From NCBI GenBank assembly GCA_963819685.1, contig CAWFXI010000009.1:186001-250000 (forward strand): a stretch of DNA of 64,000 nt. The letters are read 5' to 3'. Under the pieces are notes generated by a model that had not been told where the DNA came from, did no database searches, and was given only the letters and a program-made list of their open reading frames with translations. Source of the stretch: CAIUGU01 sp963819685. GTDB lineage: Bacteria; Pseudomonadota; Gammaproteobacteria; Steroidobacterales; Steroidobacteraceae. Of the stretch, positions 20,027 through 29,063 are shown in pieces (the stretch's first letter is position 1; every line of letters begins with the position of its first letter). Made by a program: the position numbers and the translations under genes.

Positions 20027-21406
20027 TTGAATAACCGGGTTTGGAAGGCATTTGGATTCGCAGCCGCAGCCTTGGTAAGCGTGTCTGCCGCGGCGCAGCA
20101 AGTAGCGGACGTGGGCTTCAAGAGCGTGGGCCGGGGCGCGCCGCTTGCCGCTGATCTGAGGGGATACGAACCTACTGGCGCGACCATTCCCTTTACCCAG
20201 GGGCCGACCGGTTTCCGTCGCGATCCCGCAAATTTCATTGGTTCGGCTCAGAACGGCGGGGCACCCCCCGGAATCGAACCGTTGGCGATCGACCTCTTTA
20301 CATCCAAAGACTTCTACAAGGACCGCGCGCTCTGGACCGATAAGCGTTATTTCCGTTGCAACAGCCCGGTCGCCATCGAGGAGCTGCGTGGGGCCGGCGG
20401 TGGTTTGACCATTGGCGACAAGCCACCGGGGTCTGCGGCCTGGGGGCTCTGCGATCGGGACTATCCGCGCAAGGCCATCGTGAGTCCTTACGGGTTCAAG
20501 ACGGCCCAGGCTCACTACGAGGCGCTGCTCGCCGAGACGCGCAAGAGAGGCGGTCCCACCCAGCATACGTATGCGACGGTACCGGGCGAGTGGTCCGGGC
20601 GATATATGCATCCCGGGCGAACACCAGGAAATGCGTACTGGTATCGCATGCGGCACAACCAGTTTCCGACCATCCTGTCGCTGCTCACTCCGGAGTACCA
20701 GACCCGGATGGTGCAGGAGGCCTACCATGCGGCAAACACCAACGCGCCGCAGTGGCCATCCCAGTACTGCTGGCCCGAAGGCTTCATGCGGCGCTGGCAT
20801 GAGTTCGCCGTGTGGGAACACCAGATCATCGTCACACCGTCGCTCGTGCAGATCATGGCGGGGGTGGCGCGCAACTTCGTCACCAACATACACGTCGGGC
20901 GAGAGTTCAACCTGGAGGGCGCGGTGCCGCGTCTGGGTGCCGACGTGCCGCGCTGGTATGGCGAGACGATCGGTTTCTGGGACAAGGATGCACTGATCAC
21001 CTGGACGTCCAACATCCAGGGATGGAAGGTGCACGGCGCCTTTGAATACTCGAACAAGATGCAGACGATCGAGATCTACACGCCGAACCGCGACAAGGAC
21101 GGCAAGTTCGTCGGACTCAATCACGAAGCGATCTTCTACGACCCCGAGGCGCTGGTCGAGCCGGTCAGGATCATCCGCCAGTTGCAGAAAATCAGTGGTT
21201 TCGAGACGGGCGATCCGTATGTCTTCATCGAATGCCAGCAGACGATCTTCCCCGTAAAGGGAATCGCTACGCCGACGTCCCCTGGCGACGTGGTGGAGTA
21301 TCGCGTGCCCGACCTCTACGGTCGTCCCTGGGCAAAGCTCTGGGAAGAGAATTTTGAACAGGGCATGGAGAGGCCGGAGTCGGAGCAGAACTTCGAGTTC
21401 AAGTAG
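20027..21406 (+). CDS. Secreted protein, distant member of the GHWxGDTLVV family
   Basis: 459-residue exported protein from a TTG start at 20027, with GGGGGA seven bases upstream; the only nearby ATG (20012) runs into a stop. The signal is FGFAAAALVSVSAAAQ. Residues about 300-330 contain ETIGFWDKDALITWTSNIQGW, which aligns in pattern with the GHWEGDTLVVET core of its neighbours, and a later YDPEALVEPVRIIRQ matches their DP...P segment. The N-terminal 250 residues are not recognised. It leads a run with DUF6152 and two DUF6644 genes. Confidence 0.7.
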   Translation: MNNRVWKAFGFAAAALVSVSAAAQQVADVGFKSVGRGAPLAADLRGYEPTGATIPFTQGPTGFRRDPANFIGSAQNGGAPPGIEPLAIDLFTSKDFYKDRALWTDKRYFRCNSPVAIEELRGAGGGLTIGDKPPGSAAWGLCDRDYPRKAIVSPYGFKTAQAHYEALLAETRKRGGPTQHTYATVPGEWSGRYMHPGRTPGNAYWYRMRHNQFPTILSLLTPEYQTRMVQEAYHAANTNAPQWPSQYCWPEGFMRRWHEFAVWEHQIIVTPSLVQIMAGVARNFVTNIHVGREFNLEGAVPRLGADVPRWYGETIGFWDKDALITWTSNIQGWKVHGAFEYSNKMQTIEIYTPNRDKDGKFVGLNHEAIFYDPEALVEPVRIIRQLQKISGFETGDPYVFIECQQTIFPVKGIATPTSPGDVVEYRVPDLYGRPWAKLWEENFEQGMERPESEQNFEFK

Positions 21407-21483
21407 ATCTCGCCGCCGGAGCGGCAGCCGGGCTCGACGGTAACGATGTACGAAATTCCCCGCGCGGGGGCTGGAGGAAATTC

Positions 21484-21975
21484 TTGAAAGCGAAAGTTCA
21501 GGGCAGGGTCGCAGGCTTGCTTGCCGCAACACTTGCAGTTGCCATGATGAGTGGCATGCCGGCACAGGCCCATCACTCGTTCTCGATCTTCAACATGGAG
21601 GAGACGAAGGTATTCACGGGTGTCGTCACGCGGGTGAATCCGGATACGAACCATCTGCAGATCTACTTTGCGCCGATGAATGAAGAGCGTAAGAACGTGT
21701 TGCGCAACGCAGAGGGCAAGCCGGTTGTCTGGGCGGTCGAGATGGCCGGGGCGGCGCAATCGGCCCGTTTGGGCATCTCGGTCAATTCATTTCCACCTGG
21801 CACCATCTTCACCGTCTCGCTGCATCCGCTGCGCAGCGGCGAGCAGGCCGGCGCCCGTGATGCAGCCACCGCCATCTTCAAGTGTCCCGAGAAGAAACCG
21901 CCGGCGGCGGGCAAGCACTGCGATTCGGTCGAAGGACATACGGAAGTCGCCGCGCAGTCGCAAGCGGCGAACTGA
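21484..21975 (+). CDS. DUF6152-like periplasmic protein
   Basis: 163-residue exported protein from TTG 21484, preceded by GGAGGAAATTC. The signal ends PAQA and the mature protein starts HHSFSIFNMEE, the DUF6152 signature. The second motif differs from its relatives: NPDTNHLQIYF instead of NPHSW. It also has an extended C-terminal tail with two cysteines (FKCPEKK and KHCDSVE). It is followed closely by two DUF6644 membrane proteins, which suggests a small membrane-anchored complex (inference). Confidence 0.8.
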   Translation: MKAKVQGRVAGLLAATLAVAMMSGMPAQAHHSFSIFNMEETKVFTGVVTRVNPDTNHLQIYFAPMNEERKNVLRNAEGKPVVWAVEMAGAAQSARLGISVNSFPPGTIFTVSLHPLRSGEQAGARDAATAIFKCPEKKPPAAGKHCDSVEGHTEVAAQSQAAN

Positions 21976-21990
21976 GCGGAGCTGGACAAG

Positions 21991-22512
21991 TTGTTCGAGT
22001 TTGCGCACTGGTTGCAGTCGACGTCCCTGAGCGTTACGGTCCAGTCCGTCAGGTGGATCATTCCGCTGCTGCAATCGATTCACATTCTGATGATCGGCGT
22101 GGTGTTCGTCTCGATCCTGATGATCGCGTTGCGCGTGCTCGGGCGATTGCGGATGGACGAGACGTTTGCGGAAGTCTGGCACCGGTTCGCGCCGTGGATG
22201 TGGAGCGGCCTCGTCGTGATGGGCGTCACCGGCCTGATTCTCGTGATCGGTGAGCCGGTCCGCGAGTTCACGAGTACTTCATTCTGGCTCAAGATGGCGC
22301 TGCTCCTGAGCGGTGTCGTCAGCACCGTTGCATTCAGTCGTTCGGTCTGGACTGCTAGGCCTGGCGGCGAGCGTGCAGCGGAGTTTTCGAGCGGTGCCAG
22401 ATCAGCAGCCGTAGTGACTGTCGTTCTGTGGCTTGCGATCATCTTTCTGGGCCGGGCCATCGCCTACGACGCCGAAGTCTGGGGCGCCCTGTCACTGTCC
22501 GCCGGCCGCTGA
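21991..22512 (+). CDS. DUF6644 family membrane protein
   Basis: 173-residue integral membrane protein with about four helices: IIPLLQSIHILMIGVVFVSILMI, WSGLVVMGVTGLILVIG, LKMALLLSGVVSTVAF and VVTVVLWLAIIFLGRAIAY. The SIHxLxxGVVF and GRAIAY motifs recur in the next gene, so the two are paralogues. The conserved His in the first helix could bind haem or metal (inference). The start is TTG 21991, sixteen bases after the DUF6152 stop. Confidence 0.72.
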   Translation: MFEFAHWLQSTSLSVTVQSVRWIIPLLQSIHILMIGVVFVSILMIALRVLGRLRMDETFAEVWHRFAPWMWSGLVVMGVTGLILVIGEPVREFTSTSFWLKMALLLSGVVSTVAFSRSVWTARPGGERAAEFSSGARSAAVVTVVLWLAIIFLGRAIAYDAEVWGALSLSAGR

Positions 22513-22525
22513 GATAAGGACACCC

Positions 22526-23077
22526 GTGGACTCAGCCAGTATCGTCCAGTTCATCCAGGCTTCCTGGGTCAGCGAATGGATGCGCGGTTCTCTCAAGAGC
22601 ATGCCGGTGATCGAGTCCATTCACGTCATGGCGCTTGCCGTGGTGTTCGGCACGATACTCATCGTCGACCTCCGGCTGCTCGGTTTCCCCGATACGCGCC
22701 GATCATTCACCCGGACTTCCGACGAACTCCTCCGGTGGACCTGGGCTGCATTCATCATCGCGGCCATCACGGGTGCACTGATGTTCGCTGCCAATGCCGC
22801 TACCTACTTCGTGAACGCGATGTTCAGATGGAAGCTGCTCGCCATGCTGGGTGCGGGAATCAATATGGCTGTCTTCCAGTTCATCACGCTCCGCTCGGTC
22901 GCAGGCTGGGACAAGGACGCCCCGACACCACCCGCAGGCCGCGTGGCGGGAGCGTTGTCGATTCTGCTCTGGGTGAGCGTGATCGTTCTCGGCCGCGGCA
23001 TCGGATTCACGAAGGGCTACAATTTCGAAGTCCCGGAAGAAACGGAGATCGATCTCGAATTTCTGCAGGGGCCTTAG
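22526..23077 (+). CDS. DUF6644 family membrane protein, second copy
   Basis: 183 residues from GTG 22526, preceded by ATAAGGA. It has four membrane segments with the same layout as the upstream paralogue: VIESIHVMALAVVFGTILIVDLR, WAAFIIAAITGALMFA, FRWKLLAMLGAGINMAVF and ALSILLWVSVIVLGRGIGF. The IHxxxxxxVFG His and the C-terminal GRGIGF are shared. It probably forms a heterodimer with the 21991 product. Its 14-base spacing from that gene supports one operon. Confidence 0.72.
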   Translation: MDSASIVQFIQASWVSEWMRGSLKSMPVIESIHVMALAVVFGTILIVDLRLLGFPDTRRSFTRTSDELLRWTWAAFIIAAITGALMFAANAATYFVNAMFRWKLLAMLGAGINMAVFQFITLRSVAGWDKDAPTPPAGRVAGALSILLWVSVIVLGRGIGFTKGYNFEVPEETEIDLEFLQGP

Positions 23078-23080
23078 CGG

Positions 23081-24082
23081 TCAGAACACGTCCAGATCGT
23101 GGGCCTCGACCACGGCGCCATCGTAGAGCTTTCGTATCTCGGCCAGCGCTTCGGCCTCGGTGCCTGTACCACCGCAGTCCGTGCCGGCCTGATCGCAACC
23201 GGGATTCGCGCGGTGATAGAGCACCAGATTCTTCGGGCGGCTCTGCTTCGCAATGGCCGCCAGTTCTTCAGTCGATGTGTGGTACGCGCGCCGGTACGCC
23301 TGCCACTCGGGAGTGACCCGTGCGGTCGATCCCATGGTGTAGATCTCGAAAATCAGCAGGTCACACTGGTCACACGCGTCGGTGAGCGCCGGTGTCGGGC
23401 GAGTGTCGCCTGAAATCACAATTGTCCTGTCAGGCGTATCGATACGATAGCCAAATGCGATCCATGGTCCGTGCTCGACTGGAATGGCCGTGACGGTGAC
23501 GTTGTCATCCTTGTATACGACGCCTGGCTCGATTTCGTGGACGTTGACCTGATAGCCGCGCGGTGGAGAGGGCTGCAGATCGTTGAGCCTTCGATCGATA
23601 TCTTCGCTCCACGCCGCCTGGATCCGTTCGGTCATGGCGGCGATGCCGCGGGGTCCATAGAGTTCGAGTGGCTCCTGGCGCCCCATGACCCAGGGGGTCA
23701 GAATCAGGTCCGGCAATCCAAGCGTATGGTCGGAATGCAGATGCGTCAGGAAGGCCGTTTTGAGGTTGACCGAGTTCAGCGCCGGGATGCCCATCCGGTT
23801 AGCTGCCATCGCGCGTCGTACGACACCGGCTCCCGTGTCGAATAAATAAGCGGCTCCATTGACGACGATGGCTGTGCTGGGTCCCGCACGATCGGGGTCG
23901 GGCAGTGGAGTACCGGTGCCCAGGAAGACGACCTGAGTCGGGCTTGAGCCCGTGGCTGCAGCACGCGCGCTCTCGTCGGCCCCGGAGGTGTTTCCGGCCG
24001 GCGGTGCGGCAGCCTGTTGCGCATCGCAGCCAAGGATCATGCTGAGCAGAAGTGTCAGGGCAGAAATCTTCATAGGGCGCAT
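23081..24082 (-). CDS. MBL-fold lipoprotein (RNase Z-like hydrolase)
   Basis: 333-residue metallo-beta-lactamase-fold protein with a lipobox ILGC near residue 19, so it is membrane anchored outside the cytoplasm. It resembles the RNase Z/arylsulfatase branch: VVFLGTGTPLPDPDRAGPS at the start of the fold, THLHSDHTLGLPDL as the zinc motif, SGDTRPT, and a C-terminal LVLYHRANPG. Export rules out tRNA processing, so a small-molecule ester or sulfate is a more likely substrate. It is convergent with the DUF6644 gene. Confidence 0.82.
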   Translation of the reverse strand: MRPMKISALTLLLSMILGCDAQQAAAPPAGNTSGADESARAAATGSSPTQVVFLGTGTPLPDPDRAGPSTAIVVNGAAYLFDTGAGVVRRAMAANRMGIPALNSVNLKTAFLTHLHSDHTLGLPDLILTPWVMGRQEPLELYGPRGIAAMTERIQAAWSEDIDRRLNDLQPSPPRGYQVNVHEIEPGVVYKDDNVTVTAIPVEHGPWIAFGYRIDTPDRTIVISGDTRPTPALTDACDQCDLLIFEIYTMGSTARVTPEWQAYRRAYHTSTEELAAIAKQSRPKNLVLYHRANPGCDQAGTDCGGTGTEAEALAEIRKLYDGAVVEAHDLDVF

Positions 24083-24211
24083 TGCCGATCCCCCTCATTC
24101 TTGGTGCCCGCAGTATACGGCCGAGCGGCGATAGTGACTGCATTGGTCGTATCGACGAGCATCACAGGCCCTGATACGCTCGTTGCACCCGTCAACAGCA
24201 CAGATAAAGTC

Positions 24212-26263
24212 ATGACCTGCGGGAAGACACGACGCGTTGGCTGGTTGGGCTTGGCGATGTTCGCGGGCGCTATTGTATATGGCGCGCAACCGGAGCCGGC
24301 GGCACGTGGCGGCAGCTCGCTCTCCGGGCAGGACATCGCACAATTGCCGACTGGCAGCTGGCCCACCAACGGCGGTGATGGATTCAACCGTCGATACTCT
24401 CCGTTGACGCAGATCAATCGTGACAACGTATCCGGATTGAAGGCCGTGTGGCGGGCCCGACTCGGTGGATCCGGCATGGGTGCGAAGTATTCGGGAGAAG
24501 CGCAGCCCGTCGTCCAGGACGGAATCGTCTACCTTGCCACTGGCGCAGATGATGTTTTCGCAATCGATATCGATACGGGCGCCATTCTCTGGACGTATCG
24601 TGCCCACCTTGACGAAGCCATTGATGTGGTGTGTTGCGGGTGGACCAACCGCGGTGTGGCCATTGGCGAAGGCAGGATCTATGTCGGGCAGATCGACGGC
24701 AAGCTTGTAGCGCTCGATCAGCGATCGGGGGCCGTCGTGTGGTCTGCGCAGGTCGAGCGCTGGGAGCAGGGATACTCGATTACGAGTGCACCGCTCTATT
24801 TTGACGGGCTCGTGATCACGGGGGCATCCGGTGCGGAGTTCGGCACGCGAGGGCGTGTGCAGGCGTTCAACGCGCGGACCGGAAAGCACGTCTGGACCTT
24901 CAATACCATTCCAGGTCCAGGAGAATTCGGGCATGACACCTGGCCGGCCAACAGCGATGCGTGGAAGCAGGGAGGGGGAACTGTCTGGCAGACACCGGCA
25001 GTCGACCCCGCGCTTGGGCTCATCTACTTTTCCACCGGCAATCCCGGTCCCGATTTCAACGGGTCGGTGCGCGCGGGCGACAACCTGTTCTCGGCATCGA
25101 TCGTCGCTGTCGATGTCCGCACCGGAAAATATCGCTGGCATTTTCAACAAGTCCACCACGACCTGTGGGACTTCGATTCCCCGAGCCCTGTCGTGCTCTT
25201 TGATATCGAGATTGAAGGCGTGAAGCGGCAGGCGCTTGCACAGGCCAGCAAGACGGGGTGGGTATATGTGCTCGATCGGGTCAGCGGTAAACCGTTGCTC
25301 GGAATCGATGAGCGCCCTGTGCCACAGGAGCCAAGACAGGCGACCTCCAGAACGCAACCGTATCCGCGAGGGGACGCCTTCGTTCCCCAATCCATGACAA
25401 TTGCACCGGAAGGATTCGCGCTCGTGAACGAAGGCCGGATCTTTACTCCCTACTGGACGGAGCCGGTCGTTGCGAAACCGGGCCAGTTGGGAGGAGCCAA
25501 CTGGCCGCCGAGTTCCTACGACATCCGCTCAGGATATCTCTACGTGTGCGCATCAGACCGCACTGGCGTCTTTACAGGAGGACATGCACAGGAACCGAAG
25601 GAAGGTGAGCGATACCTGGGCGGGCAGTTCGGCGCGATCCCTTTTGGAGTGACCGGAATATTTGCAGCGCTCGACATGCACACCAACAGGATTGCCTGGC
25701 AGCAGCAATGGCCGGAGCGTTGCTACAGCGGCTCAGCCGCGACTGCCGGCGGACTGGTCTTCGTCGGGCGCAGCGACGGCCGGTTGACTGCGCTGGATTC
25801 CAGCAGCGGCAAACAGTTGTGGGCGTTTCAGACGGGCGCAGGTGTCAACGCGCCACCCAGCATATTCGAGCATCGCGGACAGCAATACGTAATCGTCTAT
25901 TCCGCCGGAAATCTGTTCGCCGGTTCCGAGCGGGGCGATAGCGTCTGGCTCTTCTCGTTACAGGGCACGATGGGGCCTGTCGTTCCGACTTTCGCCACGA
26001 GCCCTGTTGGCAGCGCGACAACACCTACCGAAGCACCCGACCTCGCCAAAGGCAAGGTCCTGTTCGCATCAGCTTGCAGCACTTGCCATGGAGCGGAAGG
26101 CAATGGAGGGCAGGGTGGGCCATCGCTCCGCAGTATCGACGCCAGCGTCATCGCGGAGACTGTTACCGCCGGACGCGGGCAGATGCCCATGTTTCGCAGC
26201 ATCCTGAGCCCCCAGCAGATTCGTGACGTCAGCGCTCACGTCACGCAGATGCTGACCCATTGA
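24212..26263 (+). CDS. Quinohemoprotein alcohol dehydrogenase (PQQ plus cytochrome c)
   Basis: 683 residues from ATG 24212; the open frame starts earlier but without a signal. Hydrophobic leader LGLAMFAGAIVYGA. The PQQ propeller has the adjacent-cysteine pair VVCCGW typical of PQQ alcohol dehydrogenases, DTWPANSDAWKQGGG, and the WHFQQVHHDLWDFDSP motif. A C-terminal cytochrome c domain carries haem motif CSTCH and a Met ligand in GQMPMF. It can therefore pass electrons from substrate through PQQ to its own haem, unlike the three propellers at 234-6406. The upstream gene is divergent. Confidence 0.9.
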   Translation: MTCGKTRRVGWLGLAMFAGAIVYGAQPEPAARGGSSLSGQDIAQLPTGSWPTNGGDGFNRRYSPLTQINRDNVSGLKAVWRARLGGSGMGAKYSGEAQPVVQDGIVYLATGADDVFAIDIDTGAILWTYRAHLDEAIDVVCCGWTNRGVAIGEGRIYVGQIDGKLVALDQRSGAVVWSAQVERWEQGYSITSAPLYFDGLVITGASGAEFGTRGRVQAFNARTGKHVWTFNTIPGPGEFGHDTWPANSDAWKQGGGTVWQTPAVDPALGLIYFSTGNPGPDFNGSVRAGDNLFSASIVAVDVRTGKYRWHFQQVHHDLWDFDSPSPVVLFDIEIEGVKRQALAQASKTGWVYVLDRVSGKPLLGIDERPVPQEPRQATSRTQPYPRGDAFVPQSMTIAPEGFALVNEGRIFTPYWTEPVVAKPGQLGGANWPPSSYDIRSGYLYVCASDRTGVFTGGHAQEPKEGERYLGGQFGAIPFGVTGIFAALDMHTNRIAWQQQWPERCYSGSAATAGGLVFVGRSDGRLTALDSSSGKQLWAFQTGAGVNAPPSIFEHRGQQYVIVYSAGNLFAGSERGDSVWLFSLQGTMGPVVPTFATSPVGSATTPTEAPDLAKGKVLFASACSTCHGAEGNGGQGGPSLRSIDASVIAETVTAGRGQMPMFRSILSPQQIRDVSAHVTQMLTH

Positions 26264-26408
26264 TCGCCAGGAAATCCGATTCCCCGCGATTTTCTATTGC
26301 TCAACTCCGGTTGTTGAAAGAAATCCGCAAGCGGCAGTTGTAGCTGAAGACCGGAGCCCCCACTATCTGGGCCACGGCAGGTGAAGAGAGCGGCTGGAGG
26401 AAAATTGA

Positions 26409-26915
26409 ATGACTACGCAACGAGCGGTTCTGGCGGGTGGCTGCTTCTGGGGTATGCAGGACCTGGTTCGACGTTGCGACGGTGTGTTGTCGACGCGGGT
26501 CGGTTATTCGGGCGGTAACGTGAGCAACGCGACGTACCGCAATCATGGCACGCATGCCGAAGCGATCGAGATCATTTTCGATCCTGCACGGATCAGCTTC
26601 AGGCAGCTGCTTGAGTTCTATTTCCAGATCCACGATCCGACTACCCGGAACCGCCAGGGAAATGACATCGGCACGAGCTATCGATCGGCGATCTTCTACA
26701 CGAGCGATGAACAAAGGCGGATTGCCGAGGATACGATCGCCGACGTTAATGCTTCAGGGTTGTGGCCCGGAAAAGTAGTTACCGAGGTCGCTGCAGCGAG
26801 TGACTTCTGGGAGGCCGAGCCGGAGCATCAGGACTATCTGGAAAGGAATCCGAACGGCTATACCTGCCACCACGTGCGGCCGGGCTGGAAGTTGCCTGTT
26901 CGCAAGCAGGCATAA
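26409..26915 (+). CDS. msrA: Peptide-methionine (S)-S-oxide reductase MsrA
   Basis: 168-residue MsrA, which repairs oxidised methionine. The catalytic motif GCFWG has its Cys at about residue 12, followed by RVGYSGG, HAEAIEIIFDP, and the conserved GNDIGTSYRSAIF. No signal peptide is visible, so it is cytoplasmic. CTGGAGGAAAATTGA precedes ATG 26409. The resolving-Cys region near the C-terminus is reduced to YTCHHVRPG. Confidence 0.95.
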   Translation: MTTQRAVLAGGCFWGMQDLVRRCDGVLSTRVGYSGGNVSNATYRNHGTHAEAIEIIFDPARISFRQLLEFYFQIHDPTTRNRQGNDIGTSYRSAIFYTSDEQRRIAEDTIADVNASGLWPGKVVTEVAAASDFWEAEPEHQDYLERNPNGYTCHHVRPGWKLPVRKQA

Positions 26916-27028
26916 GCGCAGCAGAGAAGAGCATGGAAACCGTACAGAATGGTTCACGGAACGTTGCCAGTTGTGCCAGACTGATTTCTGCGCGAAGGCG
27001 TACTTATTTTTCCGGGGAAGTGAAGCGC

Positions 27029-28177
27029 ATGAAATCAACAGCGGAATTCGACATTGTCGTCTATGGTGCGAGCGGCTACACGGGACGGCTCGTGGCGGAG
27101 CACCTGGCGAAGCACTATGGCGTTGGCGGCGAACTCAAATGGGCCATGGCCGGCCGCTCGGCCGCGAAGCTCGCGCAGGCACGTGACGAGATCGGGGCAC
27201 CCGCGAATGTGCCCCTGCTGGTCGCCGATGCCGCCGATCCGGCTTCGGTGCGGGACATGGTGCGCCGAGCCAGGGCCGTACTGACCACCGTTGGGCCCTA
27301 CCAGTACTATGGGTCCGACCTGGTGGCTGCGTGCGCGGAATCGGGAACGGACTACCTCGACCTCTGTGGGGAGCCCAACTGGATGCGACGCATGATCGAT
27401 GCGCACGAGGCGCAGGCGAAGGCGAGTGGTGCGCGGATTCTGTTCTCCTGCGGTTTCGATTCAATCCCCTCCGAGCTCGGCGTCTGGTTCTGCCAGGATG
27501 TTGCGCGCAAGGTGTTGGGCGCGCCGGTTCCGCGCGTGAAGGGGCGCATCCGCGCGTTCGTGGGTGGGCCTTCAGGTGGATCGCTGGCCAGCGGCAAGGC
27601 CACCATGGACGCCCTGCAGAAAGACCCGTCCGCGATGGCGGTGATGATGAATCCCTTCGGCCTGACGCCCGGCTTCGAAGGCCCGCCGCAACCGCCGGCA
27701 ATGGTGCCTGAAACCGACCCCGACGCAGGTGAAGTCGCGCCTTTCATGATGGCGGCCATCGACACCAAGGCCGTCCACCGCTCGAACCTGCTCATGGGTC
27801 ACCCTTACGGGCGCGACTTCGTTTATGACGAGATGACTGTCCTGGGACCTGGCGGGCCCGCGCCGCTTCCCGACTTCGGGTCAACCGGTGGTCCAAAGCC
27901 GGGTGAAGGACCAACAAGGGAACAGCGTGAGGCGGGTTCCTTCGATGTACTGTTCATCGGTATCGCGCGGGACGGCCAGAAGGTGCGGGTCTCAGTCAAG
28001 AGCAACCAGGACCCCGGCTACGGCTCGACATCGAAGATGATTGCCGAGACCGCCATTTCTCTGATCAACGCGCCCGACGTATCCGGCGGCATCTGGACCC
28101 CGGCGGCGGCGCTCCAGCGTCGCCTCCTGGATCGGTTGCAGCAGCACGCGGGAATCGAATTCACGCAAGAGGCGTAA
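27029..28177 (+). CDS. Saccharopine dehydrogenase-like NAD(P)-binding oxidoreductase
   Basis: 382 residues from ATG 27029 (an in-frame ATG at 26933 would add a basic leader). The Rossmann motif VVYGASGYTGRLVAEHL lies at the start, then TTVGPYQYYGSDLVAAC and YLDLCGEP. This matches the saccharopine dehydrogenase-like trans-acting enoyl reductase group of bacteria, not lysine biosynthesis enzymes. It may reduce an enoyl-lipid or polyketide (inference). It stands alone, between msrA and the creBC operon. Confidence 0.83.
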   Translation: MKSTAEFDIVVYGASGYTGRLVAEHLAKHYGVGGELKWAMAGRSAAKLAQARDEIGAPANVPLLVADAADPASVRDMVRRARAVLTTVGPYQYYGSDLVAACAESGTDYLDLCGEPNWMRRMIDAHEAQAKASGARILFSCGFDSIPSELGVWFCQDVARKVLGAPVPRVKGRIRAFVGGPSGGSLASGKATMDALQKDPSAMAVMMNPFGLTPGFEGPPQPPAMVPETDPDAGEVAPFMMAAIDTKAVHRSNLLMGHPYGRDFVYDEMTVLGPGGPAPLPDFGSTGGPKPGEGPTREQREAGSFDVLFIGIARDGQKVRVSVKSNQDPGYGSTSKMIAETAISLINAPDVSGGIWTPAAALQRRLLDRLQQHAGIEFTQEA

Positions 28178-28216
28178 CCGCTCTCCGGCAACGCTGACGC
28201 ACCGCCGGCAAAATCA

Positions 28217-28251
28217 CCGGACCGCTCGCATTCATGGAGCGGCCGGTCCGG
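28217..28251 (+). terminator. Imperfect GC hairpin after saccharopine dehydrogenase-like gene
   Basis: CCGGACC-GCTC pairs with GAGCGGCCGGTCCGG across an 8-base loop, with a 4-base bulge. Position suggests termination before creB. No T-tract follows, so a regulatory role is also possible. Confidence 0.35.
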
Positions 28252-28334
28252 TAGACTTGCGACATGGTAGTGAGCCACGCAATCGCTCTCATCTGTTATC
28301 CAGAGCGGCGCTCCCGGCGACGCAAGATGGCGGC

Positions 28335-29063
28335 ATGGCCGTGACTTCCGCAAACTCTTTGATCTACATGGTCGAGGACGAGCCGGCCATTGCCAATGCC
28401 GTGTGCTTTGCGCTGCAGTCGGAGGGCTTTCGCAGTCAGCACTTCGCCACAGGGACGGCCTGCCTTGATGCACTGAGCCACGAACAACCCGCCCTCATCC
28501 TGCTCGACATCGGTCTGCCGGACGGCAATGGATTCGACTTCTTCCGTCAGATCCGCGGGCTGTCTGCCGTGCCCGTCGTGTTCCTGACGGCGCGCAAGGA
28601 AGAGATCGATCGCGTCGTCGGGCTGGAGATGGGCGCAGACGACTATGTCGTCAAACCTTTCAGTTTGCGCGAACTCATGGCTCGCGTTCGCATGGTGGTC
28701 CGACGTGGTACCAGCGCAGGTGCGAACCGCTCGGTCCAGCCGATGGGTGTGCCGGAATCCATACCGCTCGCAATCGGTGCATTCAAGCACGACCGGGCCC
28801 GCCGACTTATCAGCTTCTATGGCAAGCCGCTCGATCTCACGCTACACGAGTATCAGCTGCTTGAGGTGCTGCTCAAGTATCCGGGCAGGGTTTTCACGCG
28901 CGCACAGCTGCTCGACCAGGCATGGGAGGCTCCGGATCACCGGCTCGACCGGACGGTAGACAGCCACATCAAGAGCGTGCGGGCGAAGCTCCGCGAGGCG
29001 AATGACAGCGTCGATCCCATCCGCACCCATCGCGGGATGGGTTATTCGCTGGATGCCGCGTGA
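28335..29063 (+). CDS. creB: Two-component response regulator, CreB-like
   Basis: 242-residue OmpR-class regulator. The receiver domain has acidic pocket EDE, phospho-acceptor Asp in LLDIGLPD (about 58) and Lys in YVVKPFS (about 108). The C-terminal winged helix ends RTVDSHIKSVRAKLRE...RGMGYSL, matching E. coli CreB closely (RTVDTHIKTLRAKLR...THRGMGYSL). The start at 28335 removes an upstream extension. It overlaps creC by 4 bases (coupled). In E. coli CreB controls acetate/fermentation genes and creD; here it lies next to an exosortase operon that is its likely target. Confidence 0.9.
   Translation: MAVTSANSLIYMVEDEPAIANAVCFALQSEGFRSQHFATGTACLDALSHEQPALILLDIGLPDGNGFDFFRQIRGLSAVPVVFLTARKEEIDRVVGLEMGADDYVVKPFSLRELMARVRMVVRRGTSAGANRSVQPMGVPESIPLAIGAFKHDRARRLISFYGKPLDLTLHEYQLLEVLLKYPGRVFTRAQLLDQAWEAPDHRLDRTVDSHIKSVRAKLREANDSVDPIRTHRGMGYSLDAA

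Noticed and set aside
19943..21565. 540-codon minus-strand frame
   Set aside because: Antisense to the secreted protein at 20027; composition is Arg-rich and featureless.
24095..25390. 431-codon minus-strand frame
   Set aside because: Antisense to the quinohemoprotein dehydrogenase.
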